Source of the DNA: Aureivirga marina
GTDB taxonomy: Bacteria > Bacteroidota > Bacteroidia > Flavobacteriales > Flavobacteriaceae
Reading direction: 5' to 3'
DNA: 64,000 nt
Assembly: GCF_015767265.1 (NCBI RefSeq)
Contig: NZ_JADPIB010000004.1
Coordinates: 186,001 to 250,000 of the forward strand
In this document: in pieces, positions 1 through 7,952 of the stretch
Numbering within the stretch: the first letter of the stretch is position 1
How the letters are laid out: each line of letters starts with the position of its first letter
The notes under the pieces: model-generated
What the model saw: only the letters and a program-made list of their open reading frames with translations
Databases searched by the model: none
Told to the model about the DNA's origin: nothing
Program-made: the position numbers and the translations under genes

Positions 1-59
1 TTTTTTTCATAAAATTAAACTTAAATCATTGTAAAAATAATACCCAAAAAGAAAAGAAA

Positions 60-1010
60 TCATGCTTTCTCAAATAAAATTTCTCCAGTTTTATTATTAA
101 AAACCATTTGTTGTACTGTAATTCCCATTTGTACATCAGGATTTTTCAATATAGAAATACAATCTTCTAGATTTTCAGGAGATTTTTGATTTAATAATTC
201 ATTTGTTTTGTTATATCTTCCACATGAAGTTTCTTGTAATAAATTATGCGATAAATTCGTGTTTTCTAACTTTTTATAATCGTTTGTTACAATAATGTGA
301 TTTTCTTCAGGTTTTCGAATTTCTGCTCTTTTTGGAGTTCGTTCAATTACAATTTTTTCTTCTGAATTTGTTCCTGAAAGAAGTAATAAGCAATCACAAA
401 TGATTGTTGTATTTCTCAATAATTCTTCCGCTTCAGAAAAAGAATTACAATTTGTAAGAACATCTCGAAGTAGAAATGTAATTGGTTTTGCAATTTCTGG
501 AGAATCCTTACTTAAAACTGCATTTAATGTTATAGAAAATCGGTTAGCTTTAATTCCAGATAAAACTCCAATAAATCCAACCCAACCAATAGATTTGAAT
601 ATAGTTTCTCCATTTTTTTGAAACTCAAAAACTCTAGAATGTTTACTTAATAAATCATTTTCTGTATGCCAGTCTAAATTTCTAGCATGAAAAACTGTAT
701 CATTATTTTCCACAGCAAAAGCAGTACAACCAAAATAAAACTTTAAAATATCATAATATAAGTTTGCAATTAAAATTTCATTTTCTGTGAATTTTGTAAA
801 ACTTGCAATTGAAGAGATTTCTTCTAAATACTCTGAAGAAATAATAGTTTTTTTATAAGAATCAATTTCATCAAATAAAAATTCAGCTCCAGTAAAATCA
901 GCTAAATAACATTCGATTAAATCTTCAATTTCTTGTTTGTATTTTTCTAGAAATAACCATCTTTCATTTGCTGGTAAATCTAGATTTATTATTAAATTTT
1001 CTTTTTCCAT
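60..1010 (-). CDS. Acid ceramidase/NAAA-like Ntn hydrolase
   Basis: 316 residues, probably a choloylglycine/acid-ceramidase-type N-terminal-nucleophile hydrolase that cleaves a linear amide bond. What is seen: the block FYFGCTAFAV places Cys95 as the candidate nucleophile, followed by FHARNLDW with Arg110 and Asp113. This Cys, Arg, +3 Asp spacing is that of N-acylethanolamine acid amidase and acid ceramidase, and VTNDY near residue 243 can supply the conserved Asn. In the family, autocleavage just before the Cys exposes the nucleophile, so residues 1-94 would form a small subunit. There is no signal peptide, so it looks cytoplasmic, unlike the lysosomal homologues. It is the last gene of a three-gene minus-strand unit, starting 8 bases after the DUF4291 stop. 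The substrate is unknown. Confidence 0.72.
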   Translation of the reverse strand: MEKENLIINLDLPANERWLFLEKYKQEIEDLIECYLADFTGAEFLFDEIDSYKKTIISSEYLEEISSIASFTKFTENEILIANLYYDILKFYFGCTAFAVENNDTVFHARNLDWHTENDLLSKHSRVFEFQKNGETIFKSIGWVGFIGVLSGIKANRFSITLNAVLSKDSPEIAKPITFLLRDVLTNCNSFSEAEELLRNTTIICDCLLLLSGTNSEEKIVIERTPKRAEIRKPEENHIIVTNDYKKLENTNLSHNLLQETSCGRYNKTNELLNQKSPENLEDCISILKNPDVQMGITVQQMVFNNKTGEILFEKA

Positions 1011-1018
1011 TTTTTTAA

Positions 1019-1642
1019 TTAAATATCCATTCCAATTTGTTTTGCAATTGCTTCTTCATTTTCAAATTTTAAAACACGCTCAATAGGAACATTTGGATTT
1101 TGTTTTTGTAGACTTTCTTTTTTAACGAATTCTGTAATATCATAAATTGAAACAATCCATTCTTCATTGAATTTTTTTAAAATTTCTCCTTTTAAACCTA
1201 GCTGAATTGCTTTTCTTTCTAACTTCTCTCCAGTAGGTGAGTGGTCAGGATCCCATTGTAAGCGAACAGTTGAATTTAATAATTTTTCTTTCCAATTTTC
1301 TTGTGTTCCAAATATTTTTTCATCATAACTTGATTTTACAGCTTGTAAAAGAATTTCCTCAAAACCTTTTCGTTTCACTTTCAAGGCTAGTATTCGCTCT
1401 TGATTAGGTTTGTTAGCCCATCCAGAACGATACATCATCCACATAAAATTAGGCTTAATCCAAGTCATTCTCGAAAAGGAATAATGATTCCCTCCAAACT
1501 TTTGATTGGCTACAGCATAATTTGCAATTTTTTTATTGAAAGCTTGATAAACAGTGATAGATTCTTTATCAAACTCTCCAATGATATATTTTCCTTTTTT
1601 TGGTAAAATGTTTTGTTGTACTTGATATTTTTCAATTTTCAT
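1019..1642 (-). CDS. DUF4291 family protein
   Basis: 207 residues matching the DUF4291 family by its characteristic blocks: VYQAFNKKIANYAV near the N-terminus, then RMTWIKPNFMWMMYRSGW, then WDPDHSPTGEKLERKAIQLG. The function is not established. From memory the family has been placed among ADP-ribosyltransferase-fold proteins, but I cannot confirm that here. The ATG lies inside the 3' end of the upstream sirtuin gene, an 11-base overlap in another frame that implies translational coupling and a constant ratio of the two products. No signal peptide or membrane segment. Pairing with an NAD+-consuming sirtuin makes an NAD+-linked role plausible, but that is inference. Confidence 0.75.
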   Translation of the reverse strand: MKIEKYQVQQNILPKKGKYIIGEFDKESITVYQAFNKKIANYAVANQKFGGNHYSFSRMTWIKPNFMWMMYRSGWANKPNQERILALKVKRKGFEEILLQAVKSSYDEKIFGTQENWKEKLLNSTVRLQWDPDHSPTGEKLERKAIQLGLKGEILKKFNEEWIVSIYDITEFVKKESLQKQNPNVPIERVLKFENEEAIAKQIGMDI

Positions 1643-2468
1643 ATTTAATTTTTTTAATAATTGAAAGTACTTTTTCTAAAGCTTCAGTACTGGTTTCTCT
1701 GGTTTCATATCCATTAGGATAATCGTTTAAAAAATAAGAATATTCACTTTCAGAAATATTTATGTCAATTATAGGTTGATTAAAATAACTTACTCTATTT
1801 ATAAAATGTCCAGGAATAAAAGTAGATCCAGAAGTTCCGATAACAAATAACATTGAAGAATTATCAGCAATTTCTGTGACTGTGTGAAATTTATAATATT
1901 TTTCATTATAAGTTTCATCAAACCAAAGTACATGAGGTCTTAAATATTCTCCACATTTTGGACATTCTAACAATTTTTCTTCATCTAAAGAAATAGTACT
2001 TTCACGTGTTTTATCTTCCATTTTAGGAAAAGAATAAAGTGTGTCAGAACATTCATCTCCACAACGAGCATAATCTAAATCACCATGAACTAAATAAGTT
2101 CTTTTTGTTGAATTTCCTGCTTTTTTATGTAAACTATCTACATTTTGCGAAACCAAAGCAAACTGATTACCAAGTAAATCTTCAATTTCTTTTAAAATTA
2201 AATGTCCACGATTCGGTTCAGCTTTTCTACAAATAGTTTTACGAAATAAAAACCATTTCCAAACTTCAATCGCATTTAAATTAAACATTCGGAAAGTTCC
2301 GATTTCTGGTCCTTTGTAGTTTTCTGAACCAATTTTCCAATAGCCTTCTTTTCCTCTAAAAGTTGGAATTCCACTTTCAACACTTAAACCTGCTCCGACT
2401 AAAAACGTAATGTATTTTCCTGAAAGAATTGCTTTTTCAAGTTCTTTTTCAAATTTTTTCCAATTCAT
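1632..2468 (-). CDS. Sir2-family NAD+-dependent protein deacylase
   Basis: 278-residue sirtuin. The NAD+-binding GAGLSVESGIPTFRG (residues 25-39), the QNVDSLH box (108-114), candidate catalytic His128 in YLVHGD, a zinc ribbon with Cys136, Cys140, Cys169 and Cys172, and a distal GTSGSTF nucleotide-binding loop are all visible. Sirtuins use NAD+ to remove acyl groups from lysine, and some ADP-ribosylate proteins or hydrolyse NAD+ in phage defence. The size and full zinc site suggest a deacylase-type enzyme. It heads the operon sir2-DUF4291-Ntn hydrolase. An efficient terminator separates it from the SulP gene upstream, so it needs its own promoter in the roughly 30 bases between terminator and ATG; I could not identify one there. 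Confidence 0.9.
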   Translation of the reverse strand: MNWKKFEKELEKAILSGKYITFLVGAGLSVESGIPTFRGKEGYWKIGSENYKGPEIGTFRMFNLNAIEVWKWFLFRKTICRKAEPNRGHLILKEIEDLLGNQFALVSQNVDSLHKKAGNSTKRTYLVHGDLDYARCGDECSDTLYSFPKMEDKTRESTISLDEEKLLECPKCGEYLRPHVLWFDETYNEKYYKFHTVTEIADNSSMLFVIGTSGSTFIPGHFINRVSYFNQPIIDINISESEYSYFLNDYPNGYETRETSTEALEKVLSIIKKIKYEN

Positions 2469-2492
2469 TTTATTTTTTTGCTAAAATAAAAA

Positions 2493-2521
2493 AAAGAGAT
2501 CACAATTTATGTGATCTCTTT
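2493..2521 (-). terminator. Rho-independent terminator of the SulP gene
   Basis: A 12-bp perfect stem (AAAGAGATCACA / TGTGATCTCTTT) with a short loop lies just after the SulP stop on the minus strand and runs into a T tract. Confidence 0.85.
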
Positions 2522-2557
2522 AGCATTTCATAAAAAAATAATATAACGAATCTTGTC

Positions 2558-4090
2558 TTATAACATTTTCAGTGTGTCTTTAAAAACTTCCGTGTAACAC
2601 TTAGGATTGTCAATAACTCCAACTCCTGAAATTACTTTTACACGAATATTTTTTTGAATAGATTTTTGTGCGAAATCTTCAAGAATTTCAATAATGTCAT
2701 GATCCAAATAAACTGTATTTCTAACATCTAATTCTAACGAAGAATTTTCAGGAACTCTATCTAATTCTTTTAAAATTGCACCTTTATTGAAGAAAGTTAC
2801 TTCTTCTGCTAAAGTCATTTTCATTACGTTATCACTAACATTTTCTTCATGTAAAAAATGTGAGTTTTGGTAAGATTTTAAAAGAACAACTAAAACTCCA
2901 ACAGCTAATCCTAATCCAATTCCGATTAATAAATCAGCAAATACGATACCTCCAACTGTTACAGCGAATGGTAAAGATTGTTTCCAACCTAATTTATACA
3001 TGGTAACAAATAAAGCAGGTTTTGCTAATTTATATCCTACAATTAATAATACTGCGGCTAATACAGAAAGAGGAATTTTATTTAATAATGTTGGAATAAT
3101 TACAACAGAAATTAATAAGAAGAATCCGTGCATGATAGCTGACATTTTACTTCTACCTCCAGATTGGATGTTTGCAGATGAACGAACGATTACCTGTGTA
3201 ATAGGTAAACCTCCAATTAATCCTGAAATCATATTTCCAGCTCCTTGCGCAAATAACTCTCTATTTGTTGGTGTTACATTTTTATGAGGATCTAATTTAT
3301 CCGTAGCTTCTACACATAAAAGTGTTTCTAAACTCGCCACTAATGCCATTGTAAAGGCAACTAACCAAATTTCTGAATTTCCAATTGCAGCAAAATTTGG
3401 GAAACTAAATTGTCCAATAAATGAATCAAAACTATCTGGAACTGGAACTTCTACTAATTGATTTGCTGCGATTCCAATAGAAGAACCATCTGTGAAAGTA
3501 AAGAATAAAATACCTAACACAACAGCAACAATTGGTCCTTGAATAACTGTAAATATTTTACCTTTTTTAGATAAAACACTACTCCATAAAAGTAAAATTG
3601 CAAGACCAACTACACCAATTATAACAGAACCCATTTGAATTCCTTCACCAATAGAAGCAAATTCACCATAAGTTTTATAACCAAAGAAGATAGGAATTTG
3701 TTTTTTGATAATGATAATACCAATACCAGTTAACATTCCTTTTATCACAGAAGACGGGAAGTAATATCCAATGACACCCGCTTTTAATATCGCAAATAAA
3801 ATTTGAATTGCTCCAGCAAGAACTACTGCAACCAAGAAGTTTTCAAAACTTCCTAAAGATACAATTGCAGAAAGAACAATAGCTGCAAGTCCAGCTGCTG
3901 GACCACTAACTCCAATTTTAGAACCACTTATAGCTCCAACTACAATACCACCAATAATTCCAGAGATTAACCCAGAGAAAAGTGGAGCACCACTAGCCAA
4001 AGCAATCCCTAAACACAAAGGTAGGGCAACGAAGAATACTACAATACTTGCAGGTAAATCGCTTTTAAAAGTTGAAAAGATGTTCCTCAT
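2558..4090 (-). CDS. SulP-family inorganic anion transporter
   Basis: 510 residues with about 10-12 hydrophobic segments, then a cytoplasmic STAS-like domain from about residue 425. It begins DLPASIVVFFVALPLCLGIA, the typical SulP first-helix signature, and SKIGVSGPAAGLAAIV is the conserved segment with the anion-site motif. SulP proteins carry sulfate, bicarbonate or other anions, often with Na+ or H+. Many bacterial SulP genes of this type sit beside a carbonic anhydrase gene, implying bicarbonate transport; no carbonic anhydrase is next to this one, so the substrate stays open. It is monocistronic, with its own promoter upstream and a strong terminator downstream. Confidence 0.88.
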   Translation of the reverse strand: MRNIFSTFKSDLPASIVVFFVALPLCLGIALASGAPLFSGLISGIIGGIVVGAISGSKIGVSGPAAGLAAIVLSAIVSLGSFENFLVAVVLAGAIQILFAILKAGVIGYYFPSSVIKGMLTGIGIIIIKKQIPIFFGYKTYGEFASIGEGIQMGSVIIGVVGLAILLLWSSVLSKKGKIFTVIQGPIVAVVLGILFFTFTDGSSIGIAANQLVEVPVPDSFDSFIGQFSFPNFAAIGNSEIWLVAFTMALVASLETLLCVEATDKLDPHKNVTPTNRELFAQGAGNMISGLIGGLPITQVIVRSSANIQSGGRSKMSAIMHGFFLLISVVIIPTLLNKIPLSVLAAVLLIVGYKLAKPALFVTMYKLGWKQSLPFAVTVGGIVFADLLIGIGLGLAVGVLVVLLKSYQNSHFLHEENVSDNVMKMTLAEEVTFFNKGAILKELDRVPENSSLELDVRNTVYLDHDIIEILEDFAQKSIQKNIRVKVISGVGVIDNPKCYTEVFKDTLKML

Positions 4091-4116
4091 ATTCTAAAAA
4101 AATTTATTTTTCCGAG

Positions 4117-4145
4117 CAAATATAATAGAAAAAAAACAAAAACAA
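4117..4145 (-). promoter_or_regulatory. Promoter of the SulP gene
   Basis: On the minus strand TTG (4143-4145), an 18-base spacer and TATATTTG (4117-4124) match the Bacteroidota TTG / TAnnTTTG promoter. The start codon lies about 27 bases downstream. Confidence 0.65.
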
Positions 4146-4768
4146 TAGTATTACTATTATTGATTTATGTAAAACTTTTATTTTGTGGCGTTTTACTACA
4201 AAATTTTAATTCAAAATTACATTGTCAGAGTGCGTATTTATTGAGGTTGTAAATTATTTAGAAGTAGTTTATTTAAATTCATTAAAATTAATTTTAACAA
4301 AAAAATAACAGTCTGATTGTCTGAAAGTGAAGGCTTTTTAAAGAAAAATTTAAAAAATTGGCATAAAAATATATTTCTAATGGAAAATTATAATTAAAAA
4401 AAAGCGATGATTGAAAAAAGTGTAAAAGAACTGTTTGAATAAAATTAAAAATAGATTAAAAAATAATTAGTCACCATAAAAATTATATCAATGAATGAAC
4501 AAATTTTGGAATGAAAAAGAAATTTAATTTAAATAAGAGAATTATTTTAAAAAATGAGGTATGTTTTTAATTGCTAATAATTTATATTTTGTTAAGAAAA
4601 TATTTTATTTCTTTTGCAATTTGGTGATTATACTGAATAATTAATAGTATCCTTCTTTAAAAGATATAGTTCATTTAAAAATTTAAGAACTAAATTGTTT
4701 TTTAATAGAAATAGAAATCGTTTTTTTGTAAATTAGAATTTATTTAACACCAAATTTACAGCTAGAAT
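4146..4768. other. Intergenic region without recognisable gene
   Basis: About 620 bases of very A+T-rich DNA between the divergent SulP and xerD genes. Stops occur in all frames, and I saw no tRNA-like fold, clear repeat or convincing small gene. It must hold the xerD promoter, but no exact TAnnTTTG box stands out near the start. Confidence 0.5.
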
Positions 4769-5677
4769 ATGAAATGGGAAAATGCTTTATTGGAATATAA
4801 ATTATATTTAAAATTAGAAAGAGGTTTATCAAAAAACTCAATTGAAAGTTATGAAAATGATTTATCAAAACTGATTTCTTATATCAATGATAATGAAATT
4901 GAAAAAACGCCAATAAATATAGAAGCTGAAACCATTACTACTTTTATTCATGAAATTTCTGAAATTATCAACCCAAGATCACAAGCAAGAATGCTTTCTG
5001 CATTTCGAAGTTTTTTTGAGTTTTTAATTTATGAAGAATATCGCTCTAATAATCCAACAGATACCATAGATACGCCGAAAATTGGAAGAAAATTACCAGA
5101 TACACTTTCAATTGAGGAAATCGATGCAATCATACAAGCGATTGATTTATCACATCCACAAGGAGAACGAAATTTAGTGATAATTGAACTTTTATATAGT
5201 TGTGGTTTACGTGTAAGTGAATTGATTACATTGCGTTTATCTGATTTGTTTTTTGAGGAAGGATTTATCCGAGTTGTTGGAAAAGGAGATAAGCAACGTT
5301 TTATTCCAATAAATGAAGGAACACAACATTTGATTTTAGAGTATATCAAAAATTCTCGTTCAAAAATTAAAATCAATGATGCTTTTTCAGATACTTTATT
5401 TTTAAATAGAAGAGGAAAACAATTGACGAGAAATATGATTTTTATAATCATTAAAGATGCTGCAAAAGCTGCTGGAGTTACGAAGAAAATTAGTCCGCAT
5501 ACTTTCCGTCATTCATTTGCGACACATCTTTTAGAAGGTGGAGCAGATTTGCGTTCAATTCAACAACTTTTAGGACATGAAAGTATTACTACAACAGAAA
5601 TTTATATGCATTTAGATCAGAAATTCTTGAAAAATGTATTAACAAAATTTCATCCAAGAAGTACTGAGGAAGTGTAG
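4769..5677 (+). CDS. xerD: Site-specific tyrosine recombinase XerD
   Basis: 302 residues, the usual length for Xer recombinases. An N-terminal SAM-like core-binding domain (1-90, LEYKLYLKLERGLSKNSIESY) is followed by the catalytic domain. The catalytic set is visible: Arg in SCGLRVSELITL, Lys in VGKGDKQRFIP, HTFRHSFATHLLEGG supplying His and Arg, LLGHESITTTEIYMHLD with the last His and the nucleophile Tyr. Xer proteins resolve chromosome dimers at dif near the terminus with FtsK. The lone gene, lack of adjacent integrase partners or attachment sites, and match to the standard chromosomal length argue for the housekeeping enzyme, not a phage integrase. XerC versus XerD cannot be settled from one paralogue. 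Confidence 0.88.
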   Translation: MKWENALLEYKLYLKLERGLSKNSIESYENDLSKLISYINDNEIEKTPINIEAETITTFIHEISEIINPRSQARMLSAFRSFFEFLIYEEYRSNNPTDTIDTPKIGRKLPDTLSIEEIDAIIQAIDLSHPQGERNLVIIELLYSCGLRVSELITLRLSDLFFEEGFIRVVGKGDKQRFIPINEGTQHLILEYIKNSRSKIKINDAFSDTLFLNRRGKQLTRNMIFIIIKDAAKAAGVTKKISPHTFRHSFATHLLEGGADLRSIQQLLGHESITTTEIYMHLDQKFLKNVLTKFHPRSTEEV

Positions 5678-5777
5678 AAACAACATTTTTACCTATTTTA
5701 TTTTTATCGTATTCACTATTTATTTTTTTAAATTAATAGTAAATATTATTTAATTTTAGCAAAAACCAAATTAAAAT

Positions 5778-7670
5778 ATGAATACGATTACAACTGCACA
5801 ACAATATGTTGATGTTTATAATAAAAGTGTAAAATCTCCTGAAGTGTTTTGGGCAGAAATTGCAGAAGATTTTTATTGGCATCAAAAATGGGATACTGTA
5901 TTAGAATGGGATTTTCGTAAGCCAGAAATAAAATGGTTTCAAGGAGGGAAATTAAATATCTCAGAAAACTGTTTGGATAGACAATTAGAAAAAAATGCAG
6001 ATAAAATTGCTTTTTATTGGGAACCAAACAATCCTTTTGAAGAAAGTCGAACACTTACTTACAAAGAACTACATGAAGAAGTTTGTAAATTTTCAAATGT
6101 TTTAAAGAAAAATAACATTAAAAAAGGAGATAAAGTTTGTATTTATATGCCAATGCTTCCAGAATTAGCAATTGCAATGTTAGCTTGTGCTAGAATTGGA
6201 GCTGTTCATTCCATAGTTTTTGCCGGATTCTCTTCGGAAGCTTTAGCTACAAGAATTAACGATGCAAGTTGTAAAATGTTGATTACAGCAGACGGAAGTT
6301 ATAGAGGTACAAAGAAAATAGAATTAAAAGAAATTTGTGATGTCGCTTTAGATAAATGTGAAACAATTGATACGATGATTGTATTTAATCGAACTTCTGA
6401 AGAAACAAAAATGCAAAATGGAAGAGATGTTTGGTGGCATGAAGAAATGCAAAATATTTCTTCTGATTGTCCTGCAGAATCAATGGATGCTGAAGATATG
6501 TTATTTATTCTTTATACATCTGGTTCTACAGGAAAACCAAAAGGAATGGTGCATACAACGGCTGGATATATGATTTATACAAATTATACATTCCGAAATG
6601 TTTTTCAATATAAACCAGAAGATATTTATTGGTGTACAGCAGATATTGGTTGGATTACAGGACACTCTTATATTGTGTACGGACCTTTATCAAATGGAGC
6701 AACTTCTGTAATGTTTGAAGGAATTCCATCTTTTCCAGATTATGGAAGATTTTGGCAAATTGTGGAAAAATATAAAGTAAATCAATTTTATACAGCACCT
6801 ACAGCAATTCGTTCCCTTGCAAAGCAACCTGTTTCTTTTATTAATAATCATGATATTTCTTCTTTAAAAGTTTTAGGAACTGTTGGAGAACCAATTAATG
6901 AAGAGGCTTGGCATTGGTATGATGAAAACGTTGGAAAAGGAAAATGTCCGATTGTAGATACTTGGTGGCAAACAGAAACAGGAGGAATGATGATTAGTTC
7001 TTTGGCTGGAGTTACTTCACAAAAACCAACATATGCAACATTGCCTTTACCTGGAGTACAACCTGTTTTAATTGATGAAAAAGGAAAAGAAATTCACGAA
7101 AATCCAGCAGAAGGAAAATTAGCAATAAAATTTCCATGGCCTTCTATAGCAAGAACGATTTATGGAAATCATGAAAGGTATAAAAAAGTATATTTTTCAG
7201 CTTATGAGAACTATTATTTTACTGGTGATGGAGCTTATAGAGATGAAAATGGAAATTACAGAATTACAGGACGAGTTGATGATGTAATAATTGTTTCTGG
7301 ACATAATCTTGGTACTGCACCAATAGAAAATGCGATTAACGAACATAAATTTGTGGTAGAAAGTGCAATTGTTGGGTATCCACATGATATAAAAGGAACA
7401 GCGATGTATGCTTTTGTAACGCTTTATGATAAAGAAAATAAAAGTGAAGAATTAAAGAAAGAAATAAATAAAATGATTGCTGAAAAAATTGGAGCAATTG
7501 CAAAATGTGATAAAATTCAATTTGTTCGAAGTTTGCCAAAAACAAGATCAGGAAAAATTATGCGTCGTATTTTACGAAAAATTGCATGTAATGAAATGAG
7601 CAATCTTGGAGATGTTTCTACATTATTGAATCCAGATGTAGTGGAAGAAATCATTGAAAATAGAATTTAG
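5778..7670 (+). CDS. acs: Acetyl-CoA synthetase
   Basis: 630-residue AMP-forming acetyl-CoA synthetase, which activates acetate with ATP and CoA through acetyl-AMP. Visible landmarks are the N-terminal ACAS region (VFWAEIAEDFYWHQKW), the phosphate-binding YTSGSTGKPKG loop at 246-256, DTWWQTETGG (the acetyl-specific A5 motif), YFTGDGAYRDENG with the hinge region, and the C-terminal PKTRSGKIMRRILRKIA, whose lysine before IMRR is the known acetylation site in Acs. The two tryptophans of WWQTETGG limit the acyl pocket, supporting acetate over longer acids. It is separated by 100 bases from xerD and about 280 from mutS2, so probably a single-gene unit. Confidence 0.95.
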   Translation: MNTITTAQQYVDVYNKSVKSPEVFWAEIAEDFYWHQKWDTVLEWDFRKPEIKWFQGGKLNISENCLDRQLEKNADKIAFYWEPNNPFEESRTLTYKELHEEVCKFSNVLKKNNIKKGDKVCIYMPMLPELAIAMLACARIGAVHSIVFAGFSSEALATRINDASCKMLITADGSYRGTKKIELKEICDVALDKCETIDTMIVFNRTSEETKMQNGRDVWWHEEMQNISSDCPAESMDAEDMLFILYTSGSTGKPKGMVHTTAGYMIYTNYTFRNVFQYKPEDIYWCTADIGWITGHSYIVYGPLSNGATSVMFEGIPSFPDYGRFWQIVEKYKVNQFYTAPTAIRSLAKQPVSFINNHDISSLKVLGTVGEPINEEAWHWYDENVGKGKCPIVDTWWQTETGGMMISSLAGVTSQKPTYATLPLPGVQPVLIDEKGKEIHENPAEGKLAIKFPWPSIARTIYGNHERYKKVYFSAYENYYFTGDGAYRDENGNYRITGRVDDVIIVSGHNLGTAPIENAINEHKFVVESAIVGYPHDIKGTAMYAFVTLYDKENKSEELKKEINKMIAEKIGAIAKCDKIQFVRSLPKTRSGKIMRRILRKIACNEMSNLGDVSTLLNPDVVEEIIENRI

Positions 7671-7860
7671 ACTATTTATTTATAAAATAAGACTAAAGAA
7701 AGCATTTAATTTATAAAACAACACTAAGAGAACAGAATAAAGCTTAGAAAATACAAGGAAAAATCTATTTTTGGATTTAAGTTAATTTAAGGTTTTAAAC
7801 AGCTTAGCTGAGGATTTTCAGTTTAATGTTTAGTATTGATTTATTAAAAGTTTTTTTGAA

Positions 7861-7892
7861 AAAGACCAAATTTTCGCAATTGGTCTTTTTTT
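7861..7892 (+). terminator. Terminator between acs and mutS2
   Basis: AAAGACCAA pairs with TTGGTCTTT around a short loop and is followed by a run of T. It lies about 190 bases after acs. Confidence 0.75.
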
Positions 7893-7915
7893 TATGGAAT
7901 TTAAAGAAATTGAAT

Positions 7916-7923
7916 TAATTTTG
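7916..7923 (+). promoter_or_regulatory. Probable -7 element of mutS2
   Basis: TAATTTTG fits TAnnTTTG exactly and sits 29 bases before the ATG. No well-spaced TTG is visible upstream, so this is a partial match. Confidence 0.4.
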
Positions 7924-7952
7924 CTTTCTTTCAAAAATGATGAAATAAGGAA

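Noticed and set aside
4769-5677. XerD-like recombinase as evidence of a phage or integrative element
   Set aside because: Standard chromosomal Xer length and motifs, no attachment repeats, no phage genes beside it.
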